NCBI GenBank assembly: GCA_002439805.1
Contig: DJPQ01000115.1
Span: forward strand, 1-18,915
DNA: 18,915 bases
DNA from: Bacteroidales bacterium UBA6408
Lineage (GTDB): Bacteria; Bacteroidota; Bacteroidia; Bacteroidales; UBA932
Direction: 5' to 3'
Part shown: piece by piece, positions 1 through 7,446 of the stretch
How positions within the stretch are numbered: position 1 is the stretch's first letter
Layout: every line of letters starts with the position of its first letter
Program-made: the position numbers and the translations under genes
The notes under the pieces: model-generated
Told to the model about the DNA's origin: nothing
Database searches by the model: none
Seen by the model: only the letters and a program-made list of their open reading frames with translations

Positions 1-113
1 CGCGAGATGAACGGCACGGTCGCACCCTGAGACAGGAGTTCAACGGTATTCTCGACCTGCCAGACCTTCACTCCGAGGTCGGAGGCTATTTTCTTCAAAT
101 ATATTTCCTTCAT
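1..113 (-). CDS. tex: Tex-like RNA-binding transcription accessory protein, N-terminal fragment
   Basis: Only the first 37 codons lie in the window; the reading frame runs off the left edge. It starts at the ATG complementary to 111-113. The peptide begins MKEIYLKKIASDLGV and continues to a VENTVELL..GATVPFIS stretch, which is the conserved opening of Tex proteins (helix-turn-helix-like N-terminus, then the VPFIARYRKE-type motif). Tex proteins are large cytoplasmic nucleic-acid-binding proteins with a YqgF-like nuclease fold and a C-terminal S1 domain; those parts are outside the window. A 214-nt leader separates it from the ClC gene, so it is probably transcribed separately. Identification rests on a short N-terminus, but the match to the family opening is good. 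Confidence 0.8.
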   Translation of the reverse strand, partial: MKEIYLKKIASDLGVKVWQVENTVELLSQGATVPFIS

Positions 114-327
114 AATGTTTGAGTTTCTTTTTGGTCTATATGCGATTTCATCGCTCTTTTCTGCGTTCGGCATAGCCTAAGCAAGCTTGGCTCTACTCTC
201 ACTCATCGAAAAGAGTCATTTTCTCATCAGTCGTGTACGCCCGGTACACTCCTTCTTCCAAAATAAATCTATCCTCAAAAATAATTCTCAAACCAACAGA
301 GTTTTCTTTTGTTCATATAATTCAGTG
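114..327 (-). promoter_or_regulatory. Intergenic leader between the ClC gene and tex
   Basis: This 214-nt AT-rich spacer has no plausible gene. On the minus strand it contains a TATTTTTG sequence (276-283) fitting the Bacteroidota -7 consensus TAnnTTTG, but no convincing TTG-type -33 element at the right distance. Two inverted repeats follow towards tex: a perfect 6-bp stem with a 5-nt loop at 233-249, and an imperfect one at 174-192. Neither is followed by a T-tract, so a classical intrinsic terminator for the ClC gene is not evident. The long leader with structure suggests a tex promoter and 5' UTR, at low confidence. Confidence 0.35.
233..249. repeat. Perfect inverted repeat in the tex leader
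   Basis: The two arms GTGTAC and GTACAC are exact reverse complements around a GCCCG loop on the plus strand. With the adjacent G/C pairs it could form a short hairpin in a tex leader RNA or serve as an operator for a dimeric regulator. There is no U-tract on either side. Confidence 0.4.
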
Positions 328-2130
328 TTATTCATGTGAAACTTCCTTCAGCTGGGTGCGGTAGGCGGAGAATATCTTTGACTTCGAGACGAAGCCGACA
401 TACTTCCTGTCCTGAGTGACGACGGGCAGGTTCCATGCGCCGGTCTTCTCGAATTTCGCCATCACGCCGTCCATCTTTTCATCGACATAGACATATTCCG
501 GGGCGGACTTCATGTAGTTGAAGACATGACGGGAGGCATAGAGTTCGGTCCTGAACATATCCGGACGGATGTCGTCAAGGAGAACATAGCCCTGAAACTT
601 GCCGTTGCCATCGACCACCGGGAAGATGTTGCGGCGCGAGCCCGAGACCGTGTCGAGGAGCTTCCCGAAAGTGTCGTCGATGCGGACGGGGTTGAAATCC
701 CTTTCTATCAAGTCATTGACTTTCAGCAGGGTAAGCACGGCCTGGTCGCTGTCATGGGTCAGCAGTTCCCCCCTCTTGGCGATTCGCTTGGTATAAATCG
801 AGTACGGCTCGAATATGCGCGTGACTCCGAAGGAGATGGTAGCGGTGATTATCAGCGGGATGAAAAGCTCGTAGCCTCCGGAAATCTCCGCGATAAGGAA
901 GATAGCGGTCATCGGAGCCTGCATGACTCCGGCCATCAGACCCGCCATCCCGACGAGCACGAAATTCTGTTCCGGGACGGAGAGCGGGGAGTTTCCGAGC
1001 ATGAGGTTGATTGTCCTCGAGACCACGAATCCGGCGAGCGCACCGATGAAAAGAGTAGGTCCGAAGGTTCCGCCGACTCCCCCGCCCGCGTTGGTGAAGG
1101 ACATGGAGAAAACCTTGAGAATCAGGACTATGAGGAAGAAAAGCGGAACCGCCCACCTGAATTTCAGAACAGGGGCGAGGACGGTCTGTCCGTCGTAGTC
1201 TATGGCATTGCAGGCAAGCATCTCGTTCACCGTGCCGTAGCCCTCGCCGTAGAGCGGCGGAAAAAGGAAGATGAGAAGGCCGAGTCCGAGCGCCGAGACT
1301 CCCCAGCGGAGGTAGGGCGACTTTATGGACTTAATCCTGTCCTCAAGCCAAAGGGTGCAGCGGGTGAAATAAATCGAGAAGCCGGCGCAGCACAGACCGA
1401 GGATTATGTAGAACGGGATGTTCTGCATCGAGAAGGGGACGAGTTCGGAGGCAAAGACAGCCCCGTTGCCGAGGAATATGTAGGACACGACCGTGGCCGA
1501 GACCGTGGAAACGAGCAGCGGGAGAATCGAGGACATCGAGATGTTGAAGAGGAGTATCTCCAGCGTGAAGAGGACCCCGGCAAGAGGAGCCTTGAATATG
1601 CCGGCGACGGCACCGGCCGCGCCGCAGCCGAGAAGGATGGTTATATTCTTGTAGGACAGCCCCATGTAACGTCCGAGGTTGGAACCGATGGCGGCTCCTG
1701 TATAGACAATCGGCGCCTCCGCTCCGACAGAGCCTCCGAATCCGATGGTGACGGAACTTGCGACGAGCGAGGTCCACATATTGTGCGGCTTTATCTTGGA
1801 CTCGTTCTTGGAGACGGCGAGCAGCACCTTGGTGACCCCGTGGCCGATGTTGTCGCGGACGATATACTTGACAAAAAGCAGGGAGAGAAGCATTCCGACT
1901 CCCGGATAGACGAGGTAGAGCCAGTTATGGGTGTCCCCGCTGCCGAACCAGGAGGTCAGCGCACTGTGGATGTGCTCGATGCTGAGCTTCAGGACGACGG
2001 CCGCAAAACCGCAGAGAATCCCCACCGCGAGGGAAAGCAGCAGCACGAGATTGCGCTCCGGCATCCTGTTCAGGATGTTCCGCACCGGAGCCATCGCCGC
2101 CGTAATCCTCAATTTGGGGGTCTTTTTCAT
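328..2130 (-). CDS. ClC-family chloride channel/transporter with C-terminal CBS pair
   Basis: This 600-residue inner-membrane protein belongs to the voltage-gated chloride channel (ClC) family. The transmembrane core spans roughly residues 27-440 and two CBS domains occupy about 473-523 and 535-590. Three selectivity-filter stretches are visible: GHGV at 96-99 (the GSGIP position), GSVGAEAP at 133-140 with gating glutamate Glu138, and GGTFGP at 353-358. Aligning by the APLAG motif to E. coli ClC puts Glu191 and Ile192 at the positions of Glu202 and Glu203, so the internal proton glutamate is absent, which leans towards channel-like or atypical transport. The filter serine position is His97. 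Its start is separated from gspF by 62 nt holding a -7 box, so it looks independently transcribed. The family call is firm; substrate and mechanism are inferred. Confidence 0.95.
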   Translation of the reverse strand: MKKTPKLRITAAMAPVRNILNRMPERNLVLLLSLAVGILCGFAAVVLKLSIEHIHSALTSWFGSGDTHNWLYLVYPGVGMLLSLLFVKYIVRDNIGHGVTKVLLAVSKNESKIKPHNMWTSLVASSVTIGFGGSVGAEAPIVYTGAAIGSNLGRYMGLSYKNITILLGCGAAGAVAGIFKAPLAGVLFTLEILLFNISMSSILPLLVSTVSATVVSYIFLGNGAVFASELVPFSMQNIPFYIILGLCCAGFSIYFTRCTLWLEDRIKSIKSPYLRWGVSALGLGLLIFLFPPLYGEGYGTVNEMLACNAIDYDGQTVLAPVLKFRWAVPLFFLIVLILKVFSMSFTNAGGGVGGTFGPTLFIGALAGFVVSRTINLMLGNSPLSVPEQNFVLVGMAGLMAGVMQAPMTAIFLIAEISGGYELFIPLIITATISFGVTRIFEPYSIYTKRIAKRGELLTHDSDQAVLTLLKVNDLIERDFNPVRIDDTFGKLLDTVSGSRRNIFPVVDGNGKFQGYVLLDDIRPDMFRTELYASRHVFNYMKSAPEYVYVDEKMDGVMAKFEKTGAWNLPVVTQDRKYVGFVSKSKIFSAYRTQLKEVSHE

Positions 2131-2160
2131 CGCAAAGGTTCACTTTCTCGTTAAAACCTG

Positions 2161-2168
2161 CAAATATA
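2161..2168 (-). promoter_or_regulatory. Bacteroidota-type -7 box upstream of the ClC gene
   Basis: The minus strand reads TATATTTG here, a perfect match to the TAnnTTTG -7 element used by the Bacteroidota housekeeping sigma factor. It lies 30 nt upstream of the ClC start codon, just after the gspF stop. No clear TTG -33 element is visible at 19-21 nt upstream, where the sequence runs into the end of gspF. Confidence 0.55.
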
Positions 2169-2192
2169 GTAAAATTTACATAGAGATAGACG

Positions 2193-3242
2193 TCAGCCGA
2201 TGGTCATGCCGAGACGGAACATCGGCATATACATGGCAATCAGGACAAAGGCGACTATGGCTCCCACCAGAAGGATGAGGAGAGGCTCGACGATGCTGTT
2301 CAGCTGACGGACTTCATGCTCCAGTTCGGAGTCGAGGGCGTCGGCCTGCGAAAGGAGAGTGCTGTCGAGAGTGTTTGTCTCCTCGCCGACACGGAGAAGG
2401 ACAAGAAGCCGTTTGCCGTATAGGGATTCATGATGCGCGAGGCCGTCGGACAGGAATCCTCCCCTTTCGACCTCGGTGGCGGCCTCTTCCAGAGACTTGC
2501 GGAAAGGATAGAACGTCACAATGCCGCGCATGAGGGAAAGGGCTTCGAGCATCGGGACATCCGCACTGACAAGAAGATGGAATATGCGGCAGAAACGGGC
2601 TGACTGCCACTTGCGGACAAAACGGGCGCAAAGCGGGGTGCGAAGCCAAAGTGAAGATGACACGCGCTGCCATGAGTCGGACTTGCCGTACAGCCTTTTC
2701 AGTACATAGAAAACCACGGCTGCAACCGAAATGGCAAGCAGGACGGCAGGGGCACGGTCCGAAAATTCGACTATCCGCATAGTGATGCCGGGGAGTTCGC
2801 CTCCCATCCTCGAATACACCTGTTCAAACATCGGTACGACCACCAAAAGCATGAAAACGAGAACGAGCGCGGCGACCGAAAGGGTTATCAGCGGATAGCT
2901 CAGCGCACTTACAATCATCCGCCGCCGGCTGTCACGCTTCTCGTAGTAAGTCGTCAGAAAGTCGAGAGCCTCGGGCAGCCGCCCGGTCTCCTCTCCGATT
3001 CGGGCGACACAGCAGTCCATTGTCGTGAATACCGGCTCGGTCCCGAGCGCACGCCAGAGTTCTTCCCCGGCGACGACACGCCCGAACACCCGTGAATAAA
3101 GTTCCTTCTCCGCCCCTTCCGCACATTCGATGAGCAGCCCGAAAGCCCGGCTGAAATCCAGTCCGGAGCAAATGAGCGTGTGCAGCTGCGTGAAGAACGA
3201 CTTTTTGTCCCTATCTGAGAACTTTCTCCTGAAAATTGCCAT
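2193..3242 (-). CDS. gspF: GspF/PilC-like inner-membrane platform protein
   Basis: This 349-residue protein has the duplicated architecture of T2SSF/PilC platform proteins, which sit in the inner membrane and transmit the work of the GspE/PilB ATPase to growing pseudopili. The first cytoplasmic domain (about 11-115) carries GEETG at 83-87; the second (about 205-315) carries the matching GEET at 286-289. Likely membrane segments are at 117-138, 165-182 and 318-338. Family members are usually near 400 residues; here the N-terminal extension ahead of the first domain is nearly absent. It is the last gene of the secretion operon, 45 nt after the GspI-like pseudopilin. The family assignment is strong; T2SS versus T4P naming cannot be settled from this gene. 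Confidence 0.9.
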   Translation of the reverse strand: MAIFRRKFSDRDKKSFFTQLHTLICSGLDFSRAFGLLIECAEGAEKELYSRVFGRVVAGEELWRALGTEPVFTTMDCCVARIGEETGRLPEALDFLTTYYEKRDSRRRMIVSALSYPLITLSVAALVLVFMLLVVVPMFEQVYSRMGGELPGITMRIVEFSDRAPAVLLAISVAAVVFYVLKRLYGKSDSWQRVSSSLWLRTPLCARFVRKWQSARFCRIFHLLVSADVPMLEALSLMRGIVTFYPFRKSLEEAATEVERGGFLSDGLAHHESLYGKRLLVLLRVGEETNTLDSTLLSQADALDSELEHEVRQLNSIVEPLLILLVGAIVAFVLIAMYMPMFRLGMTIG

Positions 3243-3287
3243 TTTCCCTTATGATTTTGGGGTATATAAACCCATATCGATTAAATA

Positions 3288-3638
3288 TCATTCCGACGGA
3301 TATGTTTCTATATATTTATATGTCACGACATTACCAGCCTTTGTTTTTGCACTCACCGTCATTCGTCGAAGTTCAGGCACTGTCTCGTAAGGAGCGAGAG
3401 AGACAATGATGCAGCCCCAAGGATAATCATAAGTCCGTTCAACAAACAGTTCGTCCGCGTCAAGCGCGTCTGCCCGGCAGCGTTCAATCTCGCGCTCCAC
3501 CGCGACCGGTCCGGGATAGTCGAGGTCGTGGGCAGCAAGGTTTCCGAGAACATCCGTGGCAATCATGAAGACCGTGAGGAATATGACGGAGGCAACCAGA
3601 GTCTCCGCAAGCGAGAATGCACGAAGTTTAGTTTTCAT
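3288..3638 (-). CDS. Small type IV prepilin-like protein (GspI-like minor pseudopilin)
   Basis: This 116-residue protein has a class-III (prepilin) signal: a short basic leader, a predicted cleavage after Ala7 and the mature start FSLAETLVASVIF with glutamate at +5 (Glu12), then a hydrophobic helix to about residue 32. The residue before the cut is Ala rather than the usual Gly. The remaining 80 residues form a short globular head, a size near that of GspI/PilV-type minor pseudopilins. Its ATG overlaps the stop of the preceding gene (ATGA), implying translational coupling. Processing needs a prepilin peptidase, which is not in this window. The pseudopilin call is strong; the subtype is tentative. 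Confidence 0.8.
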   Translation of the reverse strand: MKTKLRAFSLAETLVASVIFLTVFMIATDVLGNLAAHDLDYPGPVAVEREIERCRADALDADELFVERTYDYPWGCIIVSLAPYETVPELRRMTVSAKTKAGNVVTYKYIETYPSE

Positions 3639-4186
3639 CGCGACTTCAGTTCAATCCTGCGCCCTTTCCAGCCGAGCGTCAGAGTTTCCGGGGAATATGA
3701 GACCACATCAAACTGCCCGACTCTGTCCCCTCTCCCGAGCATGAGCAGTTCCCCGCTGCGGACAATCATTGCCTTTGTCCCTGCGCCGCTGCCGATAATG
3801 CCTTTGAATATGAAATCCGGAGACGGGACGGCTTCCTGTGACGGCGCCGATGTCTGTGGTTTGGAAGACTTGGCCGGAGGAAGAGGCCTGCTCAGCGGGC
3901 GGAGGAAAGGGTCGGGATAGTCAAGCGCAAGAGTGTCGGCGGGGCGGCCGTTCCGAAAGGAGACAACCCCCTCTGCCGTAAGAGCCAGACTGTCCGAACG
4001 CATCCTCAGGACATCAACGGCTTCAAGAGACGACATCTCCTTATGAAAGCCGCCGGAGCTCGCCTTGCGGAACATCCCGGTCAGGGAAACAGTGCCCTCA
4101 TAGAGCGCAAACATCAGCACTCCGGAAACGACCATCGTAATCAGGACCTCGGCCAAGGTGCTGGCCTTAAAATATAACCATTTCAT
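3635..4186 (-). CDS. Pseudopilin-like N-terminus joined to a PilP/GspC-like periplasmic domain
   Basis: The 183-residue product starts with a prepilin signal: leader MKWLYFKA, predicted cut after Ala8, then STLAEVLITMVVSG with Glu13 at +5 and a hydrophobic helix to about residue 29. The second half does not look like a pilin head. It has a DPFLRP motif at 92-97, a Pro/Ser-rich linker (98-124), then FKGIIGSGAGTKAMIV, a GRGDRVGQFDVVSY stretch (151-164) and LGWKGRRIEL at the end, which is the order seen in PilP and in the homology region of GspC (DPF, linker, small beta domain with GDxV). Those proteins link the secretin to the inner-membrane assembly. It lies 2 nt after the GspK-like gene and overlaps the next gene by ATGA. 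An alternative is an ordinary GspH/J-type pseudopilin with a convergent tail. The prepilin signal is clear; the PilP/GspC part is inferred from motifs. Confidence 0.7.
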   Translation of the reverse strand: MKWLYFKASTLAEVLITMVVSGVLMFALYEGTVSLTGMFRKASSGGFHKEMSSLEAVDVLRMRSDSLALTAEGVVSFRNGRPADTLALDYPDPFLRPLSRPLPPAKSSKPQTSAPSQEAVPSPDFIFKGIIGSGAGTKAMIVRSGELLMLGRGDRVGQFDVVSYSPETLTLGWKGRRIELKSR

Positions 4187-4188
4187 TT

Positions 4189-5364
4189 TCAGTAGATTTT
4201 CTTAATCGTTTTTCTTGTGTAGGTACCGGACAGGAGTATCGGAAAGGCAAGGGAGTCGCTGCGGACAAAACGAGCGTCGCACAGGGTTCCGGGAAAGGTG
4301 TTGCCGCCCGAGCGGTGGTAGCAGTCACGGATGTAGGCCGCGCCATAGACATTGCCGGCAAGTTCGCAGGACCCGTCGATGCAGAGGAGGCCGCGAAGAG
4401 TCGAACCATGCTCCTGAACATAGCTCGGAAAACGCAGACCGCTGTCGGCATTCTCGCTGAAAACGGCAATGTAGCCGGAAACCTCGCTGTCGTGACCCAG
4501 CCTGACAAAGGGGCGGCAAGCAGTTGAGCGGCAACCGTCTGAAGAATGGCTGTCGTCGGCAGCACTGACGAAAATTCCTGAGGGGAAACGCAGCACGGCG
4601 CCGTCCTCGACAATCACGGTGTCGCTCGCGAAAATCTGCGCAGTCCCCTCAAAGCCTCTCTCCACCGTCACGCTTCCGGCGGATACAAGCACATCCGACG
4701 GCAGTTGCAGGCTTCTCGAAAGAACGACTCTTTCTCCGAAAAGACAGCCCGGCAAAGGCATATCCTGATTTTCCTTACGCCAGAGCAGGCACAGTTCCGA
4801 TGCCTTTCTGAAAGCCGCAGAGTCGAGCGGAGGCAGGTCCGGACCGGAGAGCCTAAGGTCAGATTCGGGAAGCGGCAGGCCGGAATAGTAGCGGGAGGCT
4901 ATCTCGGTGTAGTTCAGTCCGTTCATCGGGATATAGGCCAAGCCCTCTATCCTCGCGTCGGCGGCCAACGACAGGGCACGGTTGCGGTCGCATATCCAGA
5001 ACGCCGCCTCGGCCGGGCACTCAGTCCTGCGCCCGACTAGCACAGTCAGCGCATCTGGAGAGGAATTGGAAAGGCGCACACGCTCATAGAGTCCCCAGTC
5101 AAAGACCGAGACATGAACAGAATCCTCGCCGTCAAAAAGAAAGATGTCCGCGCTGTCCCCGGCGGCACAAAGCAGGCTGTCATAAAGGTAGAGATTCAAT
5201 GCGGAAGTCAGGTTCCCGCGCTCCTGATGCGCCTCCCGGTAGAGGGCATAGCGCCGGTATTTCAACGCCAGTGAATCGTAGGCGAAGAAAATCATCAGCA
5301 GGACGACCGCCGACATAACCAGCACGGCAGGCAGGGCGTATGCTTTCAAATGCTTTTTCATCAT
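4189..5364 (-). CDS. GspK/PilX-like large minor pseudopilin with beta-rich head
   Basis: This 391-residue protein opens with a short basic leader and a predicted cut after Ala8, giving a mature start YALPAVLVMSAVVLLMIFF. The +5 position is Ala, not Glu, as is characteristic of GspK, the large tip pseudopilin. A hydrophobic helix runs to about residue 28. The middle and C-terminal parts alternate short hydrophobic strands, for example VLVSAGSVTVERG, IFASDTVIVEDGAVLRF and VSGYIAVF, suggesting a beta-helix or bactofilin-like fold, with several paired cysteines in the last 120 residues. It starts 3 nt after the PilO-like gene; two tandem ATGs (5364 and 5361) could serve. Lack of E+5, size and operon position support a GspK-like role; the fold of the head is inferred. 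Confidence 0.65.
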   Translation of the reverse strand: MMKKHLKAYALPAVLVMSAVVLLMIFFAYDSLALKYRRYALYREAHQERGNLTSALNLYLYDSLLCAAGDSADIFLFDGEDSVHVSVFDWGLYERVRLSNSSPDALTVLVGRRTECPAEAAFWICDRNRALSLAADARIEGLAYIPMNGLNYTEIASRYYSGLPLPESDLRLSGPDLPPLDSAAFRKASELCLLWRKENQDMPLPGCLFGERVVLSRSLQLPSDVLVSAGSVTVERGFEGTAQIFASDTVIVEDGAVLRFPSGIFVSAADDSHSSDGCRSTACRPFVRLGHDSEVSGYIAVFSENADSGLRFPSYVQEHGSTLRGLLCIDGSCELAGNVYGAAYIRDCYHRSGGNTFPGTLCDARFVRSDSLAFPILLSGTYTRKTIKKIY

Positions 5365-5367
5365 CTT

Positions 5368-5883
5368 TCAGTCTTTATGCGAGATTCGGCCGTGACGCGA
5401 TTTATCCATTTGGCCCGTGCTCTCAAGCTGCCGTAAAGAGAGTCGCAGCATGACGGAAAGGCTGGTTCGGGACGGGCGGTAGGAGTTGAAGGCGGCGGAG
5501 CAGATGCGAATTTCCGGAATGGCCTCCACCGCCTCAAGGACTTGAAGCAGGGACTTGAAATCACCGGAGAGGACGAGATCCGCGCCGCAGAGCCTCAGGT
5601 CGCCCTCCGAGCCGAGTTCTGACGGGGAGAATGCAAGGACGGAAACTGAATGTTCCGTGCAGAGTTCCGAGACCTTTCCGACAAAGCCGCCGTTGCTGAG
5701 CGCAGGCTCGCTTCCGATAACGGAGCGGCGTGCATGCGGGACAATCACGGAGTCGGATTCCGCAAGAGCCGCCCTCCAGTCCCGCCACAGGCCGAAGGTC
5801 CGCGAAAGCGTCATAGTCCAGACCAGAATCGGCAGAACCACAAGCAGGGCAATAAGCTTCAGAAGGGATAGATTTCGCTTCAT
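5368..5883 (-). CDS. PilO/GspM-like inner-membrane assembly protein
   Basis: This 171-residue protein has a single N-terminal membrane helix (about 8-24) followed by a short linker and a periplasmic domain. The stretch LVLSGDFKSLLQVLEAVEAI followed by an IRICSAAFN strand and a MLRLSL strand is the ferredoxin-like alpha/beta pattern of PilO and GspM, in which a helix after LxGxF packs against beta strands. These proteins pair with PilN/GspL in the inner membrane and organise the assembly platform. It follows the PilN/GspL-like gene by 27 nt and precedes the GspK-like gene by 3 nt, matching the usual L-M or N-O order. The last 20 residues are polar and basic. No other family fits better; confidence is based on pattern and context. 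Confidence 0.75.
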   Translation of the reverse strand: MKRNLSLLKLIALLVVLPILVWTMTLSRTFGLWRDWRAALAESDSVIVPHARRSVIGSEPALSNGGFVGKVSELCTEHSVSVLAFSPSELGSEGDLRLCGADLVLSGDFKSLLQVLEAVEAIPEIRICSAAFNSYRPSRTSLSVMLRLSLRQLESTGQMDKSRHGRISHKD

Positions 5884-5910
5884 GAGAATATGGGGGGCTG
5901 AATTATGATG

Positions 5911-6843
5911 TTATTTTTCAACGGGCAACAGGATGTGAACTTCAAATGTTGAGAAATCCTCGTTCTTGGCACGGTTGAGACCGACTACCTCGATTCCGGA
6001 AAAACCGGCAATATGCTTCATGCTTTCGGAGAATGCTGCGACGGTTGCGGGGTTAAGGGTCTCCCCTTTCAGGGATATGAATACGCAGTCGTCAGGGACG
6101 ACGTTCTTCCGGCGGGATTTGGGTTCGTTGATGAGGATTTCGGTTAGCCTCATGCCGTCGGGAATGGCGGAGGCAACCGCATCGCTCCACGCGGAAGGCT
6201 GCTCAATGTGGGCGATGCCTTCATAGTCGGCGACCAGTTTTGACACGGCGGAGTTTTTCTCGGACAGGAGCCTCGCCGAGCGACCTGACTCGTAGCTGAG
6301 AGCCTGACGTTCGGCAAGCTTTTCCGTCAGAGACGTGCTGACCCAGAAGTTAGCGGCAAGGACGGCGAGCCAGAATAGGAGAAGAGGCAGGAGCAGTTTC
6401 CGGAACAGCCTCGAAGCGAGAAAGTCACGCAGAGCCGCATCCGACTTCAATGCGCTGAAAGACAGGCTGCGCCGCCTGACAGTCTCCGCCTCGGCGCCAA
6501 TGTCAAGGGAGTCCAAATCTGCGGTCACGACTATTCCCATGACGAACTGCCCCGAACGCTCAAGCCCGGCGCGGACATCGTCGAGCAGGGAACTGCGGAC
6601 GTAGTCGATGCGCGTGCCATCCGCGTGCTCCGACGAAAGGAGCTCGGGATTGTCCACAATGCGCCTGACTATCGGGTTCGAGCGGTCGAGTTCCCTGCTT
6701 CCAACAGCCGCGCCAGTCACGGCCAGAAGCACAAGACCGGATTTCGTCTGTTTCAGCCACCGCATGGACGCGCCGTCGTGACCGACATCCGCAACGGCGA
6801 CGGAAATCCCGACAAAATTAAACAGAGAGGGCTTCCGGCTCAT
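5911..6843 (-). CDS. PilN/GspL-like inner-membrane assembly protein
   Basis: This 310-residue protein has an N-terminal cytoplasmic region (1-147), one membrane helix (about 149-168), a coiled stretch (169-205) and a periplasmic domain (about 206-310) containing WSDAVASAIPDGMRLTEILI and a later LKGETLNPATVAAFSESM stretch, the layout and wording of PilN and the C-terminal part of GspL. The short cytoplasmic part could be a degenerate GspL actin-like domain or a substitute for PilM, which is absent here. In T2SS, GspL recruits the GspE ATPase to the membrane. Its ATG overlaps the stop of the second immunity gene (ATGA at 6840-6843), so translation of an assembly component is coupled to an immunity gene. 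The PilN-like periplasmic domain is fairly secure; the function of the N-terminal part is unknown. Confidence 0.75.
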   Translation of the reverse strand: MSRKPSLFNFVGISVAVADVGHDGASMRWLKQTKSGLVLLAVTGAAVGSRELDRSNPIVRRIVDNPELLSSEHADGTRIDYVRSSLLDDVRAGLERSGQFVMGIVVTADLDSLDIGAEAETVRRRSLSFSALKSDAALRDFLASRLFRKLLLPLLLFWLAVLAANFWVSTSLTEKLAERQALSYESGRSARLLSEKNSAVSKLVADYEGIAHIEQPSAWSDAVASAIPDGMRLTEILINEPKSRRKNVVPDDCVFISLKGETLNPATVAAFSESMKHIAGFSGIEVVGLNRAKNEDFSTFEVHILLPVEK

Positions 6844-7445
6844 GGCTTATTCTGCTTTTCGACCGGAATCCACGACCATTCGAGATAGGTCGCGTTGTCT
6901 GACTCCCAAAAATCGGGATTGCGGACATCGTAGCCCATGGCCTCCGCATAGTCCAGAATCATGTCGTTCGTCAGGCGCTTCTTCTTGATGCGCTCCTTGT
7001 ATTTCTCCGTCTGCTCGAACGGGAAAGGGTTCCCCTCTTCATAAAAATCCCAACGAGGATCCTGCATCACGCGAACCAGACGCTCCGTACCATTAGGACC
7101 CAAGAAATGAAACATACGGAACAAATATATATCCGAATCATTTATTTTATTGTCCAAGTCTAAAGTTAGACCTATCTGAGTTATACTATAGCCATAGCGT
7201 ATATTCAATGTACTACACTGCACAGAGAACCCGTCAGAAGCATTACCGGAAATTGCCGTCTTACCCGGACACGGACTCCACAACACCATTTTCGCAATCC
7301 GTGCATGATTATAATCGTATTTTATGTCTATCTGCAACGGAGCATTCCATTGTTTCACAGGACGTTTCCGTTCCATCATGTTTACAATTGATGCTCTGAC
7401 AGTTGAAAGGTCTGCATCAATAAAAGAAAAATAACCTGTTTCCAT
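6840..7445 (-). CDS. Predicted immunity protein, second copy (paired with the orphan toxin tip)
   Basis: This 201-residue cytoplasmic protein lacks a signal peptide or membrane segment. It is a paralogue of the product at 7631-8227. The first 120 or so residues have diverged (shared blocks such as FSFIDAD, KMVLW and RYGY), whereas the last 75 or so are almost identical from VMQDPRWDFYE onward. I recognise no named family. Its position directly after an orphan piece of toxin tip, and the pairing of its paralogue with the complete RHS toxin, support immunity function against a related toxin. The start is 1 nt after the orphan tip's stop and the stop overlaps the PilN/GspL-like start. The 5' half is AT-rich compared with the secretion genes, as expected of a transferred cassette. 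Confidence 0.65.
   Translation of the reverse strand: METGYFSFIDADLSTVRASIVNMMERKRPVKQWNAPLQIDIKYDYNHARIAKMVLWSPCPGKTAISGNASDGFSVQCSTLNIRYGYSITQIGLTLDLDNKINDSDIYLFRMFHFLGPNGTERLVRVMQDPRWDFYEEGNPFPFEQTEKYKERIKKKRLTNDMILDYAEAMGYDVRNPDFWESDNATYLEWSWIPVEKQNKP
6906..7025. repeat. Direct repeat copy A (3' end of second immunity gene)
   Basis: This stretch matches 7691-7810 in the same orientation. It contains an uninterrupted 39-bp match (6906-6944) and an uninterrupted 77-bp match (6949-7025), separated by two differing bases. Similarity continues more weakly on both sides, covering the 3' third of both immunity genes. It marks a duplicated or gene-converted segment. Confidence 0.9.
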
Positions 7446-7446
7446 A

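Noticed and set aside
526..2154. Long plus-strand open frame (542 codons) opposite the ClC gene
   Set aside because: It is rich in Arg, Glu, Gly and Asp with no recognisable motif and is antisense to a clear ClC gene; long antisense frames are common opposite GC-rich genes.
3260..3273. GGGT...ACCC inverted repeat between the GspI-like gene and gspF as a terminator or operator
   Set aside because: The stem is only 4 bp with an AT-rich loop and no T-tract; too weak to call.
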